Source of the DNA: Aurantimonas coralicida_A
GTDB taxonomy: Bacteria > Pseudomonadota > Alphaproteobacteria > Rhizobiales > Rhizobiaceae
Direction: 5' to 3'
DNA length: 64,000 nucleotides
Assembly (NCBI RefSeq): GCF_036016755.1
Contig: NZ_JAYXIH010000003.1
Span: forward strand, 128,228-192,227
In this document: positions 8,421-17,941 of the stretch, in pieces
How positions within the stretch are numbered: the first letter of the stretch is position 1
How the letters are laid out: each line of letters opens with the position of its first letter
Program-made: the position numbers and the translations under genes
Notes under the pieces: generated by a model
What the model was told of the DNA's origin: nothing
What the model saw: the letters and a program-made list of their open reading frames with translations, nothing else
Database searches by the model: none

Positions 8421-10217
8421 ATGCCGACCTATCAGGCGCCCATCGAAGATACGCTGTTCGTCTTGAACGACCTGCTCGGCTTTGAACGCTACAGCAATCT
8501 TCCGGGATTCGCCGAGGCCTCGCCGGACATGGTCGAAGCGATTCTCGGCGAAGCCGGGCGCATTGCCGGAAAAGTGCTGCAACCGCTCAATCAGCAGGGC
8601 GATCGCGAGGGTTGCCGCCGCTCCGACGACGGTTCGGTGACGACGCCGGCGGGCTTCAAGCATGCGTATGAGACGTGGCGCGAGGGCGGCTGGGGAAGTC
8701 TCGCCTTCGACCCGGCCTATGGCGGCCAGGGCCTGCCGCACACGCTAGCCACTGCCGTTGGCGAATACATGTCGGCCGCCAACATGGCCTTCGCCATGTA
8801 TCCCGGCCTGACAGCCGGCGCCATCGCGGCCATTTCCTCCCACGGCACCGACGAGCAGAAATCGACCTACCTGCCGAACATGATCGAGGGATCGTGGACC
8901 GGCACGATGAATTTGACGGAGCCCCATTGCGGCACCGACCTCGGCCTGCTGCGCACCAAGGCAGTCCCGCAAGACGGCGGCGGCTACGCCATCACCGGCC
9001 AGAAGATCTTCATTTCCGCCGGCGAGCATGACCTCGCCGAGAACATCATCCACCTCGTTCTCGCCCGGATCGAGGGTGCGCCCGAGGGGGTCAAGGGTAT
9101 CTCGCTGTTCATCGTGCCGAAGTTCGTCCTCGACACGGAGGGTAAGCCCGGCCGGCGCAACGGCGTCGTCTGCGGCTCCATCGAGGAAAAGATGGGCATC
9201 CACGGCAACGCCACCTGCGTCATGAACTACGACGACGCCACCGGCTATTTGATCGGCGAGGCCCACAAGGGCCTTCGGGCGATGTTCACGATGATGAACG
9301 AGGCGCGGCTGGGCGTCGGCGTGCAGGGGCTGGCCCTGTCCGACGTCGCCTATCAGAACGCTGTCGCCTATGCCCGCGAACGCACCCAGGGCCGGTCCCT
9401 GTCAGGCGTCAAGGCGCCCGACAAGAGCGCCGATCCGATCATCGTCCATCCGGACATCCGCCGCATGCTGATGACCATCCGCGCGATCAACGAGGCGGGC
9501 CGCGCGCTGGTGCTGTGGACGGCGCTGAAGGGCGACCTGTCGCATCGCTCCGCCGACGCGGCCGAGCGCCAGGCGGCCGACGACTGGATGGGTCTGATGA
9601 CGCCGGTGATCAAGGGCGTCCTGACCGACAAGGGCTTCGACAATGCCGTCATGGCCCAACAAGTCTATGGCGGTCATGGCTATATCGGCGAATGGGGCAT
9701 GGAGCAGTTCGTCCGCGACGCGCGTATCGCCCAGATCTACGAAGGTGCCAACGGCATCCAGGCGCTCGACCTCGTCGGCCGCAAGCTCGGCCTGAATGGC
9801 GGCCGGGCGGTGCAGGCCTTCTTCGCCGAGGTCAGCCAGTTCTGCGAGGAAAATCGCGGCGACGAGCGCATGGCGCCGATCACCAAGGCGCTGAAGAAGG
9901 GCCTCAACGACCTGCAGCAGGCGACCATGTGGCTGATGCAGAACGCCATGGCCAAGCCCGACAATGCCGGCGCGGCTTCGACCGACTACATGCATCTCTT
10001 CGGCCTCGTGGCGCTTGGCTATATGTCGGGCCGCATGGCAAAGATCGCCGAGGAGAAGATTGCCGCGGGAGCCGACGGGCAGACGGCGTTTCTGGAGAAG
10101 AAACGCATCACCGCCCGGTTCTTCATGGAACGGCTGATGCCGGAGAGCGCCGCCCATCTCGCCCGCATTTCGTCCGGGGCCGAGGCGATGATGGCGCTGG
10201 AGGCCGACGCGTTCTAA
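8421..10217 (+). CDS. acyl-CoA dehydrogenase with C-terminal extension (FadE-like)
   Basis: 598 residues from the ATG at 8421, which has a strong GGAGG seven bases upstream; the longer frame to 8223 runs through the promoter and is rejected. It is an FAD-dependent acyl-CoA dehydrogenase catalysing the first step of beta-oxidation. The order is a helical N-domain, the beta-barrel with MNLTEPHCGTDLGL around 160, and the C-domain with YGGHGYIGEWGMEQ and the catalytic glutamate in IYEGANGIQ. A further 100-residue C-terminal domain (the extension in this roughly 600-residue subfamily) ends the protein. It probably leads an operon with the 84-residue protein and thiolase that follow closely. Chain-length specificity cannot be inferred. 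Confidence 0.92.
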   Translation: MPTYQAPIEDTLFVLNDLLGFERYSNLPGFAEASPDMVEAILGEAGRIAGKVLQPLNQQGDREGCRRSDDGSVTTPAGFKHAYETWREGGWGSLAFDPAYGGQGLPHTLATAVGEYMSAANMAFAMYPGLTAGAIAAISSHGTDEQKSTYLPNMIEGSWTGTMNLTEPHCGTDLGLLRTKAVPQDGGGYAITGQKIFISAGEHDLAENIIHLVLARIEGAPEGVKGISLFIVPKFVLDTEGKPGRRNGVVCGSIEEKMGIHGNATCVMNYDDATGYLIGEAHKGLRAMFTMMNEARLGVGVQGLALSDVAYQNAVAYARERTQGRSLSGVKAPDKSADPIIVHPDIRRMLMTIRAINEAGRALVLWTALKGDLSHRSADAAERQAADDWMGLMTPVIKGVLTDKGFDNAVMAQQVYGGHGYIGEWGMEQFVRDARIAQIYEGANGIQALDLVGRKLGLNGGRAVQAFFAEVSQFCEENRGDERMAPITKALKKGLNDLQQATMWLMQNAMAKPDNAGAASTDYMHLFGLVALGYMSGRMAKIAEEKIAAGADGQTAFLEKKRITARFFMERLMPESAAHLARISSGAEAMMALEADAF

Positions 10218-10239
10218 CCTTCGGCGCGAGGAGACCGAG

Positions 10240-10494
10240 ATGCCGACCAAGCGCCTGCCGTTGCCGAAGCAAGTGTCCGTCGCGCTGACGGAGGAGGCCT
10301 ATGATCGACTGCGGGCACTGAATTCGGACCATGGCCTGTCGAACAATTATCTCCTGACGGTGCTCTTGTCGCGCCTCGACGATTATGCCGACCCGGACCG
10401 GCTCGCCTGGGTCTTCGACGATTTCATCTCAGAGTATGGTGCGCCGTCGCCTGGCGGCATGGGCGCCCGCAAACCGGAGAAACCCGATGGCTGA
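10240..10494 (+). CDS. small ribbon-helix-helix-like protein of unknown function
   Basis: 84 residues, ATG at 10240 with a GAGGAG Shine-Dalgarno. The N-terminal half (KQVSVALTEEAYDRLRALNS, then a helix through NNYLLTVLLSRLDDY) has the strand-helix-helix pattern of Arc/MetJ-like ribbon-helix-helix DNA-binding proteins. The C-terminal half (WVFDDFISEYG) is acidic and aromatic and not recognised. It lies 22 bp after the acyl-CoA dehydrogenase and overlaps the thiolase start by 8 bp, so it is almost certainly expressed from the same mRNA. It could be an autoregulator or an accessory protein of the beta-oxidation set; the RHH assignment is by eye only. Confidence 0.7.
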   Translation: MPTKRLPLPKQVSVALTEEAYDRLRALNSDHGLSNNYLLTVLLSRLDDYADPDRLAWVFDDFISEYGAPSPGGMGARKPEKPDG

Positions 10495-11695
10495 AGCCTT
10501 CATCTACGATCACGTCCGCACACCCCGTGGCCGCGGCAAGAAGGATGGCGCGCTGCATGAGGTGCCGGCCGTGCGGCTCGGCGCGAAGGTTCTCGAGGCG
10601 GTGCGCGAGCGCAACGGCATCGACACCAAAAACGTCGACGACATCATCTTCGGCTGCGTCGATCCGGTCGGCGAGGCCGGCTCGGTGATCCCCAAGGCAT
10701 CCGCCTTCGAGGCCGGTTACGACTTTGCCGCCCCCGGCATGCAGATTTCGCGCTTTTGCGCGTCCGGTCTCGACGCGGTCAATCTCGCAGCGGCCAAGGT
10801 CGCGCAGGGAGCCGACGACATCGTCATCGCCGGCGGCGTCGAGTCGATGTCACGGGTCGGCATGGGCATGTCCGGCGGCGCCTGGATCATGGACCCGTCG
10901 GTGGGCATTCCCTCCTACTTCATGCCGCAGGGTGTCTCGGCCGACCTCATCGCGACGAAATACGGCTTTTCCCGCGACGACGTCGACGCCTATGCCGTGG
11001 AAAGCCAGAAGCGCGCCGGCAAGGCCTGGGACGAAGGCCGCTTCGCCAAGTCCGTCATCCCTGTCAAGGACCAGAACGGCCTGACCATCCTCGACCGTGA
11101 CGAACACATGCGCCCGTCCACCGACATGCAGTCGCTCGGCAGCCTCAACGCCTCCTTCGCCATGCATGGCGAAATGGGCGGCTATGACGCGGTCGGCATC
11201 CAGGCCCACCCCGAGATCGAGGCGGTGAACCACGTCCACCACCCCGGCAACTCGTCGGGCATCGTCGACGGCGCGGCTGCAGTGCTGATCGGCTCCAAGG
11301 CTGGTGGCGAGGCCCTCGGCGTGCGGCCGCGGGCCCGGATCAGGGCCTTCGCCAATATCGGCTCGGACCCGGCGCTGATGCTGACCGGCCCGGTGGACGT
11401 GACGGAAAAGCTGCTCAAGCGCTCGGGCATGTCGCTGTCGGACATCGACCTGTTCGAACTGAACGAAGCCTTCGCGGCGGTGGTGCTGCGCTACATGCAG
11501 GCCTTCGATATCGACCACGACATCATCAACGTGAATGGCGGCGCCATCGCCATGGGGCATCCGCTGGGGGCGACCGGGGCGATGGTGCTCGGCACCGTCC
11601 TCGACGAGTTGGAACGTCAGGACAAGAATTTCGCGCTGGTGACACTGTGTATCGGCGCCGGCATGGGCACGGCGACGATCATCGAGCGGGTATAG
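10487..11695 (+). CDS. acetyl-CoA C-acyltransferase (thiolase)
   Basis: 402 residues from the ATG at 10487, overlapping the preceding small gene. All thiolase active-site elements are present: nucleophile Cys91 in SRFCASGLDAVN, the GGVESMSRVGMG loop, His358 in GGAIAMGHPLGATG, and Cys388 in CIGAGMGTA. It cleaves 3-ketoacyl-CoA to acetyl-CoA and a shortened acyl-CoA, or condenses acetyl-CoA in the reverse sense. Partnership with the FadB-type protein at 12.7-14.9 kb, beyond an opposing EAL gene, is likely and would make a trifunctional-type beta-oxidation complex. FadA versus FadI class is not resolved. Confidence 0.92.
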   Translation: MAEAFIYDHVRTPRGRGKKDGALHEVPAVRLGAKVLEAVRERNGIDTKNVDDIIFGCVDPVGEAGSVIPKASAFEAGYDFAAPGMQISRFCASGLDAVNLAAAKVAQGADDIVIAGGVESMSRVGMGMSGGAWIMDPSVGIPSYFMPQGVSADLIATKYGFSRDDVDAYAVESQKRAGKAWDEGRFAKSVIPVKDQNGLTILDRDEHMRPSTDMQSLGSLNASFAMHGEMGGYDAVGIQAHPEIEAVNHVHHPGNSSGIVDGAAAVLIGSKAGGEALGVRPRARIRAFANIGSDPALMLTGPVDVTEKLLKRSGMSLSDIDLFELNEAFAAVVLRYMQAFDIDHDIINVNGGAIAMGHPLGATGAMVLGTVLDELERQDKNFALVTLCIGAGMGTATIIERV

Positions 11696-11780
11696 GATGC
11701 GCAAAGGTTCCGAGAAAGGCGCCCTTGTTCTCATCGACTTTCAAAGTCAGTCTCCGGGTCGCCCGATCTCGAACGAACGC

Positions 11781-12560
11781 TCACGCGTAATGGTGGCGCA
11801 TGACCTGCGTGCCGACGTCCGGGCCGATAGCGGGCAGCGCCTCGAAGGCCGGCTTGGCGAAGTAATAGCCCTGGAAGAGCTTCACGCCCGCCGCTTTCAG
11901 GTTGACGAATTCGGCTTCGGTCTCGACGCCTTCGGCCAGAACCTTAATGTCGAGCTCACGCGCGACGAACAACATCGCCGCGATGATTGCCTGGCGAGCG
12001 CGCGAGGTGTCGATGCCGCGCACCAGCTTCATGTCGATCTTGATCAGGTCGGGCTGGAAGTCGGCGAGAAGCCCCAACCCGGCATAGCCGGCACCGAAGT
12101 CGTCGAGCGCCGTGGTGAAACCCATCCGGCGGTATTCGGCGATAATGTTCTGGAGGTGGCCGATATCGGCCACCTTCTCGTCTTCGGTGAACTCGAACAT
12201 GATCGAATCAAGCGGAAAGTCGGCTTTCCGGGCGGCGGTCAATGTCGCGCGAAGGCAAGCTGCCGGCTCGTAGACGGCATTCGGCATGAAGTTGATCGAC
12301 AGCTTGGTTCCGCTGCCCGGCGTGAACAGTCGGCTGGCGAGTTCGATCGCCTTCACCCGGCAGGCCTGGTCGAATCGGTAACGCTGCTCAGGCTCGACCT
12401 TGGACAGGATCGCGTAGGCGCCCTCGCCCGAAAGACCTCTGACCAGCGCCTCGTAGCCCCAGACCCGCTCGGTCGCGACATCGTAGATCGGCTGGAATGC
12501 CATCGAGAATTCGAAATCGAGCGGACGGGACGTTTGGCACCCCTCGCATGTGGCGGTCAT
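11781..12560 (-). CDS. EAL-domain cyclic-di-GMP phosphodiesterase
   Basis: 259 residues consisting of essentially one EAL domain without a GGDEF or membrane part. All residues expected for activity are present: E37 of the EAL triplet (YEALVRG), N90 (SINFMPN), E123 (FEFTED), D153-D154 (DDFGAG), K174 (DLIKIDMK), E210 (AEGVET) and Q230 (FQGYYF). It should hydrolyse c-di-GMP to pGpG in the cytoplasm. A CxxC (C5, C8) at the N-terminus might bind metal or sense redox. The gene lies in the opposite orientation between the thiolase and fadB-like genes and so must have its own promoter, in the 160 bp it shares with fadB. Confidence 0.88.
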   Translation of the reverse strand: MTATCEGCQTSRPLDFEFSMAFQPIYDVATERVWGYEALVRGLSGEGAYAILSKVEPEQRYRFDQACRVKAIELASRLFTPGSGTKLSINFMPNAVYEPAACLRATLTAARKADFPLDSIMFEFTEDEKVADIGHLQNIIAEYRRMGFTTALDDFGAGYAGLGLLADFQPDLIKIDMKLVRGIDTSRARQAIIAAMLFVARELDIKVLAEGVETEAEFVNLKAAGVKLFQGYYFAKPAFEALPAIGPDVGTQVMRHHYA

Positions 12561-12720
12561 GGTTTCGGTTCCTCACAGTGGCCGATCGTCCTAGATCCCT
12601 ACCAAACAACGGTTTCGCAATTCTGAAAACACGATCGCCTTGTCCGGCCCGATGCGACTGGCAGACAAGAATTTCCTCAGCCGGCAATCGATGCCGGCAG
12701 ACAAGACCGGGAGTGGACCA

Positions 12721-14928
12721 ATGAGCTACGAGAACTTCACCGTCGAAACCGATGCTGACGGCATCGCGCTGATCACTTGGGACATGCCCGACCGGTCGAT
12801 GAATGTCTTCACAGCGGCGGTGATGGACGAGATCGACCGCATCGTCGATCAGGTCGTCGCCGAGGCTGCGATCAAGGGCGCCGTCATCACCTCGGGCAAG
12901 ACCGGCTCCTTCACCGGCGGTGCCGACCTCAAGATGCTGTCCGGTATGTTCGCACGCTTCGAGGCCAAGAAGCGCGAGGATAAGGACGCGGCGATCCAGG
13001 AACTGTTCGACGGGGTCGGACGCATGTCCTGGCTCTGGCGCAAGCTGGAGACCTGCGGCAAGCCCTTCGTCGCGGCGATCAACGGCACCTGCATGGGCGG
13101 CGGCCTCGAACTCGCCTTGGCCTGTCACGGCCGCGTCGCGGCGGCCGGCGCCAAGATGGGCCTGCCGGAGGTCAAGGTGGGGATTTTCCCGGGCGCCGGC
13201 GGCACTCAGCGCGTGCCGCGCCTGACCGACACCCAGTCGGCGTTGCAGATGCTGCTCAAGGGCTCGACCCTTTCGGCCGAGAAGGCCAAAGGCATGAAGC
13301 TGATCGACGCGGTCGTGCCCGCAAGCGTCCTCGTCGCCACGGCCCGGGAGATGCTCAAGGCCGGATTGTCGCCGGTTCAGCCCTGGGACCAGAAGGGCTT
13401 CAAGCTGCCATCCGGGCCCGTCTATTCGGCGCAAGGGGCACAGGTCTGGCCGGCGGTCGCCTCGCTCTACCGCAAGGAGACGGGCGACAATTATCCCGGT
13501 GCCCGCGCCATCGTGAAATGCGTCTATGAGGGCCTGCTTTTGCCGATCGACGCGGCGCTGCGGGTCGAGCAGCGCTACTTCACCGAGGTTTTGCAGACGA
13601 CGGAAGCGGCGATGATGATCCGATCGCTGTTCGTCTCCATGCAGGAGTTGAACAAGGGCGCGCGCCGGCCGGCAAACGTGCCCGCCTCGCAGTTGAAGAA
13701 AATCGGTATCGTCGGCGCAGGATTCATGGGCGCCGGCATCGCCTATGTCGCGGCACAGGGCGGCCTCGACGTGGTGCTCATCGACCGCGACCAGGACGCC
13801 GCCGACAAGGGCAAGGCACATTCCAAGACGCTGATGGACAAGCTCGTCGGTCAGGGCCGCGCCACCAAGGAACAGGCCGAGGCAGTCCTCTCGAAGATCA
13901 CCGCTACCCCCGACTATGACACGTTGAAGGATGCTGATCTCGTCGTGGAGGCAGTGTTCGAGGACCGCGACGTCAAGGCCGAGGTGACCCGCAAGGTCGC
14001 CGCCGTCCTGCCGAAAACCGCGGTCTACGCGTCCAACACCTCGACGATCCCGATCAGCGGTCTTGCCGAAGCCTTCGACGATCCGGAGCGCTTCATCGGC
14101 ATCCACTTCTTCTCACCGGTCGACCGGATGATGCTGACCGAGGTGATCCTCGGCGAAAAGACCGGTGACAAGGCGCTGGCGGTCGCGCTCGATTTCGTGC
14201 GGGCGATCAAGAAGACGCCGATCGTGGTCAACGACACCCGCGGCTTCTTCGCCAATCGCTGCGTGCTTCGCTACATGTCTGAGGCCTACGACATGCTGGT
14301 CGAGGGCATTCCGCCGGCGATGATCGAGAACGCGGCGAAGTTCGCCGGCATGCCGGTTGGGCCGCTCGCCCTCAACGACGAGACCGCCGTCGATCTGTCG
14401 CTTCGGATCATGAAGGCGACCATGCGCGACATGGGCGACGATTCCGTCGACCCGCGTCATTTCAAGCTGGTGGAGCAGATGAACAGCGATGGCCGGCTGG
14501 GTCGCAAGGCCAGCAAGGGCTTTTACGATTATCCGGCCAAGCCCGCCAAGAAGTCGCTGTGGCCCGGCCTCAAGCAGATGTTCGAGCAGCAGCCGGCCGA
14601 CGGCATCGACTTCGAGGAATTGCAGCAGCGCTTCCTCGCGACCATGGCGCTGGAGGCCGCCCGCACCATGGAGGAAGGCGTCGTCGTCGATCCGCGCGAG
14701 GCCGATGTCGGTTCGATCCTTGGTTTCGGCTACGCGCCCTACACCGGCGGCACGATCAGCTACATCGATGGCATGGGCGTCAAGGCCTTCGTTACGCTCT
14801 GCGACAAGCTGGCGGACCGCCATGGCGAGCGTTTTCGGCCGACGCCGCTGTTGCGGGAGATGGCGGACAAGGGCGAGAGCTTTTACGGTCGCTTTCCGCC
14901 GAAAACGCCCCAGGCGAGGGCAGCCTGA
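12721..14928 (+). CDS. FadB/FadJ-type bifunctional enoyl-CoA hydratase / 3-hydroxyacyl-CoA dehydrogenase
   Basis: 735 residues from the ATG at 12721; the 27-residue upstream extension is unlikely. The N-terminal crotonase domain (1-200) shows GKTGSFTGGADLK, GTCMGGGLELALAC and PEVKVGIFPGAGGTQR with both catalytic glutamates. The NAD-binding domain starts near residue 325 (KKIGIVGAGFMGAGIAYVAA) and carries the dehydrogenase histidine in IGIHFFSPVDRM. Two C-terminal 3HCDH domains follow. It performs hydration and NAD-dependent oxidation, the middle steps of beta-oxidation, with the thiolase upstream likely finishing the cycle. No obvious LiuR-like site was found in its own 160 bp upstream region. 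Confidence 0.93.
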   Translation: MSYENFTVETDADGIALITWDMPDRSMNVFTAAVMDEIDRIVDQVVAEAAIKGAVITSGKTGSFTGGADLKMLSGMFARFEAKKREDKDAAIQELFDGVGRMSWLWRKLETCGKPFVAAINGTCMGGGLELALACHGRVAAAGAKMGLPEVKVGIFPGAGGTQRVPRLTDTQSALQMLLKGSTLSAEKAKGMKLIDAVVPASVLVATAREMLKAGLSPVQPWDQKGFKLPSGPVYSAQGAQVWPAVASLYRKETGDNYPGARAIVKCVYEGLLLPIDAALRVEQRYFTEVLQTTEAAMMIRSLFVSMQELNKGARRPANVPASQLKKIGIVGAGFMGAGIAYVAAQGGLDVVLIDRDQDAADKGKAHSKTLMDKLVGQGRATKEQAEAVLSKITATPDYDTLKDADLVVEAVFEDRDVKAEVTRKVAAVLPKTAVYASNTSTIPISGLAEAFDDPERFIGIHFFSPVDRMMLTEVILGEKTGDKALAVALDFVRAIKKTPIVVNDTRGFFANRCVLRYMSEAYDMLVEGIPPAMIENAAKFAGMPVGPLALNDETAVDLSLRIMKATMRDMGDDSVDPRHFKLVEQMNSDGRLGRKASKGFYDYPAKPAKKSLWPGLKQMFEQQPADGIDFEELQQRFLATMALEAARTMEEGVVVDPREADVGSILGFGYAPYTGGTISYIDGMGVKAFVTLCDKLADRHGERFRPTPLLREMADKGESFYGRFPPKTPQARAA

Positions 14929-15210
14929 GGCGAGCGCCAGGCCGGGACGATGACCGCGCGTCTACGGCGATCCGGCGCTGCCTCGTGGCCCAACCGAGCC
15001 GGCTGTCGGGCCGAAAAACGCAAAAAGAGTCGGCTTGCCGGCGAATTTGAGTCGCTCAGACCCCTGATTGGCCATAATTCGCGGGTTTAACCTTCGCCTA
15101 GGGATATCGCGCATGGCAGGCCAAACGGGCCTGTCGAGAGATTGCGACCTTGAACCGGTGCGGCGGATGAACGTCCGGCCCGAGAGGGGGGTCGGCAAGG
15201 AGACGTCTCA

Positions 15211-16293
15211 ATGACGACAGGGGATGGATTGCAAAGCGGGGGACGCGCGAGCGAAGCTGAGCTGTTGAAGCGGCTGGCTGAGCGCCGGACCGACTTTGAG
15301 CAGGCGCAGGCTGAAACGCGTGAAAGCGCAAGTTTCGCGCGCTTTTTCTCACGCCGTAAGCCGGCTGCGGGACCGACTCAGAACAAGGCGAACCGTTGGG
15401 AACCTCGTGAATCGGTGGGCGGTCTGCGGCGCCGACCGGTCGCTGCGTATCTGACGATGACGCTCGTCTCGGCGGTGGCTGTGGGCGCCGTCGCGCTGCT
15501 GGCCATGTCTTCGGGCGGCGATGCCGCCTCCAACGGCCCGGCGGCGATGACTGCTCGCGCTCCGGCGGCGGAAAGCGCGGCAACAGCCGCGGCCTCGGCC
15601 GCGCGCACGCCTGTCGAGGCAGCGATGGCGTCGTCCGCCAGCGACACGCGGGCGGCGGCGCTGGAGACCCCAGTTGAGTTGGCGGTCGAGCCGGTCGCGG
15701 TCCCCGCGGCCGAGACCGATGGGCGGCTTCGCCCCACCACTGAAGATCTCCCGAAGAGTGCGGCCGAGGCTCCCGCGCCGTCGAGCGATGCGGTGGCGGT
15801 GGCGCTTGCCCTGCGTCTGCCTTCGGCCCCGAGCGAAGCCACCACCGGCATGTCGGCGGATCTTTTGACGACCGGAAGTATCACGTCCCTCGTCGGCCAG
15901 CGTCCGATCGTCAGTGCGCCGGTCGGCGCGGATGGAACGCCCGATATGGCACGTTGGGCGATCCCGGAGACCGATCCTGTCAGCGAGCCGACGGCAGGCT
16001 ATGACGCGGCAGAAATCGCCGCGTTGGAGACGACGGCCGAGGAACCCGCGGCGATCGAGGCGGCGGCGGCTGGCACGAACGCGGAGACCCCGACCGAGCC
16101 GGAGACCAAGTCGACGGCCAGCGTCAAGGTCGCGGTCAACCTGCGGGCCAAACCGGACAACGGCGCCAAGGTGATCGCCGTGCTGCCCAAGGGACGTACG
16201 GTCGAAGTCCACGGTTGCAAACTGTGGTGCGAGGTTTCCGCCGACGGCAAGCGTGGCTTCGTCTTCAAGAGCTTCGTCAGCCGCAAAGGCTGA
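15211..16293 (+). CDS. membrane-anchored SH3 (SH3b) domain protein
   Basis: 360 residues, ATG at 15211 with an AGGAGA ribosome site. An N-terminal cytoplasmic stretch of about 75 residues (basic, RFFSRRKP) is followed by one membrane helix (AAYLTMTLVSAVAVGAVALLA, about 79-100), a long Ala/Glu/Pro/Thr-rich low-complexity linker, and a C-terminal bacterial SH3 domain at about 297-358 (VNLRAKPDNGAKVIAVLPKG, ending GFVFKSFVSRKG). The SH3 domain should sit in the periplasm, where such domains usually bind peptidoglycan. The linker is highly repetitive in composition but has no exact repeat. No specific function is known; a cell-envelope role is inferred. Confidence 0.75.
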   Translation: MTTGDGLQSGGRASEAELLKRLAERRTDFEQAQAETRESASFARFFSRRKPAAGPTQNKANRWEPRESVGGLRRRPVAAYLTMTLVSAVAVGAVALLAMSSGGDAASNGPAAMTARAPAAESAATAAASAARTPVEAAMASSASDTRAAALETPVELAVEPVAVPAAETDGRLRPTTEDLPKSAAEAPAPSSDAVAVALALRLPSAPSEATTGMSADLLTTGSITSLVGQRPIVSAPVGADGTPDMARWAIPETDPVSEPTAGYDAAEIAALETTAEEPAAIEAAAAGTNAETPTEPETKSTASVKVAVNLRAKPDNGAKVIAVLPKGRTVEVHGCKLWCEVSADGKRGFVFKSFVSRKG

Positions 16294-16366
16294 CCTTTCG
16301 AACCAAGATTGTGCTTCCCCATCCGGGACCTGTTTGAACGCCCCAGATGTCAGGTCACAAGCCACC

Positions 16367-17746
16367 TCAGCAAAGCGTGACGTTCACGGCGAGGCCGCCG
16401 AGGGCGGTCTCCTTGTATTTCTCGCTCATGTCGACGCCGGTCTGGCGCATGGTCTCGATGACGCTGTCGAGCGAGACGAAGTGCGTGCCGTCGCCCTTGA
16501 GGGCCAGCCGCGCGGCGTTGATCGCCTTGACCGCGCCCATGGTGTTGCGCTCGATGCAGGGAATCTGGACAAGCCCGCCGATCGGATCGCAGGTCAGCCC
16601 GAGATTGTGCTCCATGGCGATCTCGGCAGCGTTCTCGACCTGCCGGGGCGTTCCGCCGAGGACAGCGCAAAGCGCGCCCGCGGCCATCGAGCAGGCGACG
16701 CCCACCTCTCCCTGACAGCCCATTTCGGCCGCCGAGATCGAGGCGTTCTGTTTGTAGAGCGCCCCGATCGCCGCGGCGGTCGCCATGAAATCCACGACCC
16801 CCTCATCGGACGCGCCGTGAACGAAGCGTTCGTAATAGGCGAGCACCGCTGGAATGACGCCAGCGGCACCATTGGTCGGCGCCGTGACGACTCGTCCGCC
16901 TGCGGCGTTCTCCTCGTTGACCGCCAAGGCGTAGAGATTGACCCAGTCGAGCGTCGTCAGCGGGTCCCGCAAGGCTCTTTCTGGGCGTTTCAGAAGTTCG
17001 CCGTGAAGCTGCTTGGCGCGCCGCCGGACCTTGAGACCGCCCGGCAGAATCCCTTCCATGCGGCAGCCGCGTTCGATCGATTCGAACATGGCGTCGCGGA
17101 TGGCGAGAATACCATCGCGGACCTCGGACTTGGAGCGCCAGGTTTCCTCGTTGGCGAGCACCAGTTCGGCGATCGACAGGCCTTTGGCTTCGCAGATTTC
17201 CAGAAGCCGGTCGGCGGAGCCGAATTCATAGGGCGCCCGGGCGTTGGTCAGGACCGGTGCCTCGCCGGCGGCGTCTTCGGCGGACATAACGAACCCACCA
17301 CCGACGGAGTAGTAGTCGGCGGTATCGATCTCGGTCCCCGCCGCGTCGAAGGTGGCAAAACGGATGCCGTTGGAATGGTGGGGCAGCCGCTCGCGCTTGA
17401 GCATCAGCAGTTCCTCGCCGTCCCGAAAGACGATGCGCTGCCCGCGATCGAGCTGCAACTCGCCCTTGTCGCGAATATAGACGTAGAGATCCTCCGCATC
17501 GTCCGGATCGAGCGTGTCGGGCTTGAGCCCGGCCAGGCCGAGCATCACCGCCTTGTCGGTGCCGTGCCCCTTGCCGGTCAGCGCAAGCGAACCGTAGAGT
17601 TTGACGACGATCCGCGCCGCCGCGCCCTTCAGCCCGCGATCGTCAAGGCGATCGAGGTAGCGCCTGGCCGCCCACATCGGCCCGACCGTATGCGAGGACG
17701 ACGGGCCGATCCCGATCTTGAAAAGCTCGAAAAAGCTGACGGACAT
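16367..17746 (-). CDS. sdaA: L-serine ammonia-lyase (iron-sulfur, single chain)
   Basis: 459 residues from the ATG at 17746, with GGAGG eight bases upstream. The N-terminal beta domain carries [11 protein letters not shown] and the C-terminal alpha domain the Fe-S site. Three cysteines fit the cluster ligands: C344 (GCQGEVG), C386 (LTCDPIGG) and C397 (IPCIERN). The chain ends in a cysteine (C459), matching the tail-in-mouth residue known from the Legionella enzyme, which has the same length and spacing. It converts L-serine to pyruvate and ammonia and needs an intact [4Fe-4S] cluster, so it is oxygen sensitive. It converges on the SH3 gene; the next gene upstream, yihY-like, is about 195 bp away. 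Confidence 0.95.
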
Positions 17747-17941
17747 GAGGCCTCCAGAAAAGACGAACTCGGAGGGAGCCGAGCATCCCCCTGTGTGGGG
17801 ATGGTCCGCGGCCACGCCGAGCATTGCGCCGCTTACACCATCAATGCGGGCGCCCCCGTCTGGTTTGCGACGAATCCGACGCGCGGGCGACCCGACCGGA
17901 CTGCCGGGAAGGAAGCGGGCTGGGGACGCCGACCAAGACGA

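Noticed and set aside
12388..14106. A 572-codon minus-strand frame across the FadB-type gene
   Set aside because: It is antisense to the bifunctional enzyme and overlaps the real EAL gene in another frame.
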